Shown: in pieces, positions 62,119 through 64,000 of the stretch
Numbering within the stretch: the first letter of the stretch is position 1
How the letters are laid out: each line of letters begins with the position of its first letter
Assembly (NCBI GenBank): GCA_016705245.1
Contig: JADIYM010000008.1
Span: 248,001-312,000, forward strand
Origin: Blastocatellia bacterium
GTDB lineage: Bacteria; Acidobacteriota; Blastocatellia; UBA7656; JADIYM01
DNA: 64,000 bases
Direction: 5' to 3'
Notes under the pieces: generated by a model
Seen by the model: the letters and a program-made list of their open reading frames with translations, nothing else
Database searches by the model: none
Told to the model about the DNA's origin: nothing
Translations under genes and position numbers: made by a program

Positions 62119-64000
62119 CCGAGCGCGCGCTCGCCGACATCAACTGGCTTTCCATCGTCGTGTGGCTTCCGATTGCCGCCGCGCTCGCCGTGATGGCGAT
62201 CCCCGCTGCGCAGACGCGAGCGATCAAGATGGTAGCCAACGCCGCGATGATCGTGTCGTTCGTTACGACGCTTCCGCTCGCGCTTGCCTACGACCGGTCG
62301 CTCGGCGGCATCCAGTTCATAGAGGACGCGACGTGGATTCCATCCATCGGCGCACGGTATGCGCTCGGCGTGGACGGAATCTCGATCGCGCTCATCGTTT
62401 TGACGGCCCTTCTCGGCGCAGTGGCTTGCTGCAGCGCCTACAACGCCGTTTCGAAGCGCGAGAAAGAGTTCTACGTCTTCCTGCTGCTCATGCAGGCGAC
62501 GACCATCGGCGTCTTCGCGTCGATGGACCTCTTCCTCTTCTACGTCTTCTGGGAAGTCTCGCTCGTGCCGATGTATTTCCTCATCGCCATCTGGGGCGGC
62601 GAGCGACGCCTCTACGCGGCCATCAAGTTCTTCCTCTTCACGCTCGTCGGGTCGGTGATCATGCTGCTGTCGATCCTGAAGCTCTATGCAATCACGATCG
62701 ACCCGGCGACGATTGCGAACCTTTCGTCGGTTCAGGCGGCGGCAAAGACGCTTTGCGGATCGAATGCCGCGATGCAGTCGCTCGTCGATGGCGCCGTCGC
62801 GTCGATGCGTGCAGGCGACGGCACGTTCGGCCTCCCGGCCCTTCACGCGATCGGGGGCGCCAGGCTCGTAACGGGGGCCGCCCTGATTCCGTTGACGGTG
62901 CAGATCTGGCTCTTTGCCGGGTTCTTCGCAGGCTTCGCCTTCAAGGTGCCGATGTTCCCATTCCACACGTGGCTGCCGGATGCGCACGTCGAGGCCCCGA
63001 CGGCGGGCTCCGTCATTCTGGCGGGCGTCCTGCTGAAACTCGGTGGATACGGTTTCGCCCGGATAAGCCTGCCGGTCCTTCCGGATGCGAGTCGCAATTC
63101 GGATGTGCTGACGGTGGTCGTGACGCTTGCGATCGTCGGCATCATCTATGGCGCGCTGTGCTCGCTGTATCACGTCGCCACGCTCGGCGACATGAAGAAG
63201 CTCGTCGCCTATTCATCGGTGTCGCATATGGGCATGGTCGTGCTTGGACTTTTTGCGCTGAACCCGAACGGAATCTCGGGCGCGACGCTGCAGATGGTCA
63301 ACCACGGCATCTCGACGAGTGGACTCTTCCTTATCGTCGGCATCCTCTACGAGCGACGGCACACCCGGATTATTTCGGAGTACGGCGGACTGTCGGCGGT
63401 CACTCCGGGGCTAGCCTTCGTGTTTCTCATCATCGTCCTGTCGTCGATTGGCCTGCCGCTCCTGAACGGCTTCATCGGCGAGTTCCTGATCCTTCGAGGC
63501 GCCTTCGAGGCGAATCCGTGGTGGGCGGCGGCGGGCGTGCTCGGTATCGTCCTCGGCGCGGCGTATACGCTCTGGCTCTACCAGCGCCTGATGTTCGGCA
63601 AGGTCGAGCGCGAGGTCAATCAGGCGCTTCCCGACCTCTCGCGTCGGGAGTGGGGCTATATGCTCCCGCTCGTAGTGCTCGCGTTCTGGATCGGAATCTA
63701 CCCGAAGCCAGTTCTCGACCTGTTCGAGCGGCCCGCGCAGATGCTCGCGTACCAGGTATGGCACCAGCCGGGCGTGGAGGACCGCTACGCTGCGACACCC
63801 GAGGCGCAGGAGAAGCTGGCGCGTGAACGCGCCGCGCGATCCGCCGCAGTGGTGCCGGCTATCGATCCCGCGACCTTCGGCCCCGAGCAGCCCGTCGAGG
63901 CTGCGCCGTCGGGAACCTCGCGTCCGTTGTCGCCGCAACCGGATGCGGCGACCCCGGCTGAGCCGAAGCCCACCCCGGGTCCGGCTCCGGGAGGGAATCG
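62115..64000 (+). CDS. nuoM: NADH-quinone oxidoreductase subunit M (partial, runs off window)
   Basis: ATG 62115 overlaps nuoL's stop; no stop before base 64000, so at least 628 residues, already longer than typical NuoM (about 510). Family motifs: FYVFWEVSLVPMYFLIAIWGGERRLYAAIKFF with the key Glu, FAFKVPMFPFHTWLPDAHVEAPTAGSVILAGVLLKLGGYG and KKLVAYSSVSHMGMV. The extra C-terminal part from about base 63760 is Ala/Pro/Glu-rich and disordered. nuoN probably follows. Confidence 0.95.
   Translation, partial: MTERALADINWLSIVVWLPIAAALAVMAIPAAQTRAIKMVANAAMIVSFVTTLPLALAYDRSLGGIQFIEDATWIPSIGARYALGVDGISIALIVLTALLGAVACCSAYNAVSKREKEFYVFLLLMQATTIGVFASMDLFLFYVFWEVSLVPMYFLIAIWGGERRLYAAIKFFLFTLVGSVIMLLSILKLYAITIDPATIANLSSVQAAAKTLCGSNAAMQSLVDGAVASMRAGDGTFGLPALHAIGGARLVTGAALIPLTVQIWLFAGFFAGFAFKVPMFPFHTWLPDAHVEAPTAGSVILAGVLLKLGGYGFARISLPVLPDASRNSDVLTVVVTLAIVGIIYGALCSLYHVATLGDMKKLVAYSSVSHMGMVVLGLFALNPNGISGATLQMVNHGISTSGLFLIVGILYERRHTRIISEYGGLSAVTPGLAFVFLIIVLSSIGLPLLNGFIGEFLILRGAFEANPWWAAAGVLGIVLGAAYTLWLYQRLMFGKVEREVNQALPDLSRREWGYMLPLVVLAFWIGIYPKPVLDLFERPAQMLAYQVWHQPGVEDRYAATPEAQEKLARERAARSAAVVPAIDPATFGPEQPVEAAPSGTSRPLSPQPDAATPAEPKPTPGPAPGGN

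Noticed and set aside
62009..63826. 605-codon open frame overlapping nuoM in another frame
   Set aside because: The nuoM frame has all family motifs; this one is Arg/His-rich and a frame shadow.

Overview
The window is GC-rich and densely coded, with genes on both strands and many ATGA/GTGA overlaps. It carries an acidobacterial-type VWFA-domain protein, an SBBP-propeller protein with an acidobacterial-style N-terminus, an HspR-type heat-shock locus, several large sensor proteins and a bifunctional homocysteine methyltransferase/MTHFR. Together these suggest a free-living Acidobacteriota member or a close relative; this is inference from gene content. I see no rRNA, tRNA, CRISPR array, transposase or prophage.

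Layout. 1-6.6 kb: a leftward ABC permease / TPR-like / phosphodiesterase operon, a divergent secreted TlpA-like thioredoxin, then a leftward M48 membrane protease (frameshifted) and an FHA-trypsin membrane protease. 6.7-13.4 kb: methionine and one-carbon genes (Hcy methyltransferase-MTHFR fusion behind a structured leader, plus a second Hcy methyltransferase), a thioesterase-TetR pair with an operator-like palindrome in its promoter, an aminotransferase and a DinB protein. 13.9-17 kb: two tandem secreted beta-helix paralogues. 17-25 kb: radA, PIN-TRAM protein, ispD, ispF, zinc-ribbon protein, ALDH7-type dehydrogenase, yifB. 25-30 kb: SBBP propeller protein and a GAF/PAS adenylate cyclase. 30.5-32.6 kb: tatA, tatC with an enlarged periplasmic loop, and a CDP-alcohol phosphatidyltransferase.

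32.7-40 kb is the most unusual region: dnaK behind a HAIR-like operator, dnaJ (frameshifted, half-size zinc region), hspR, and a roughly 970-residue protein joining a ClpB-like double AAA+ unfoldase to a peptide-release-factor-2-like domain that has lost its GGQ and SPF motifs. This gene is translationally coupled to an alpha/beta hydrolase. It may be a heat-shock-regulated ribosome or nascent-chain quality-control module.

40-55 kb: a LytTR regulator with a LytS-like kinase (two frameshifts), a secreted small protein, a GNAT acetyltransferase, a PDZ-7TM-GAF-PAS histidine kinase with an NtrC-type regulator (one frameshift), an outer-membrane barrel protein, rsmD, a VWFA protein, a membrane-anchored protein and hemD. 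55-64 kb: a complex I operon nuoC-D-H-I-J-K-L-M running off the right edge.

Two cross-cutting signals: (1) at least eight long palindromic repeats built from short TTTGCG/TCTGCG-type units lie between genes, one forming the N-terminal extension of NuoH and another separating nuoJ from nuoK; (2) six single-base indels break five otherwise well-conserved genes, including dnaJ, which looks more like assembly error than biology.
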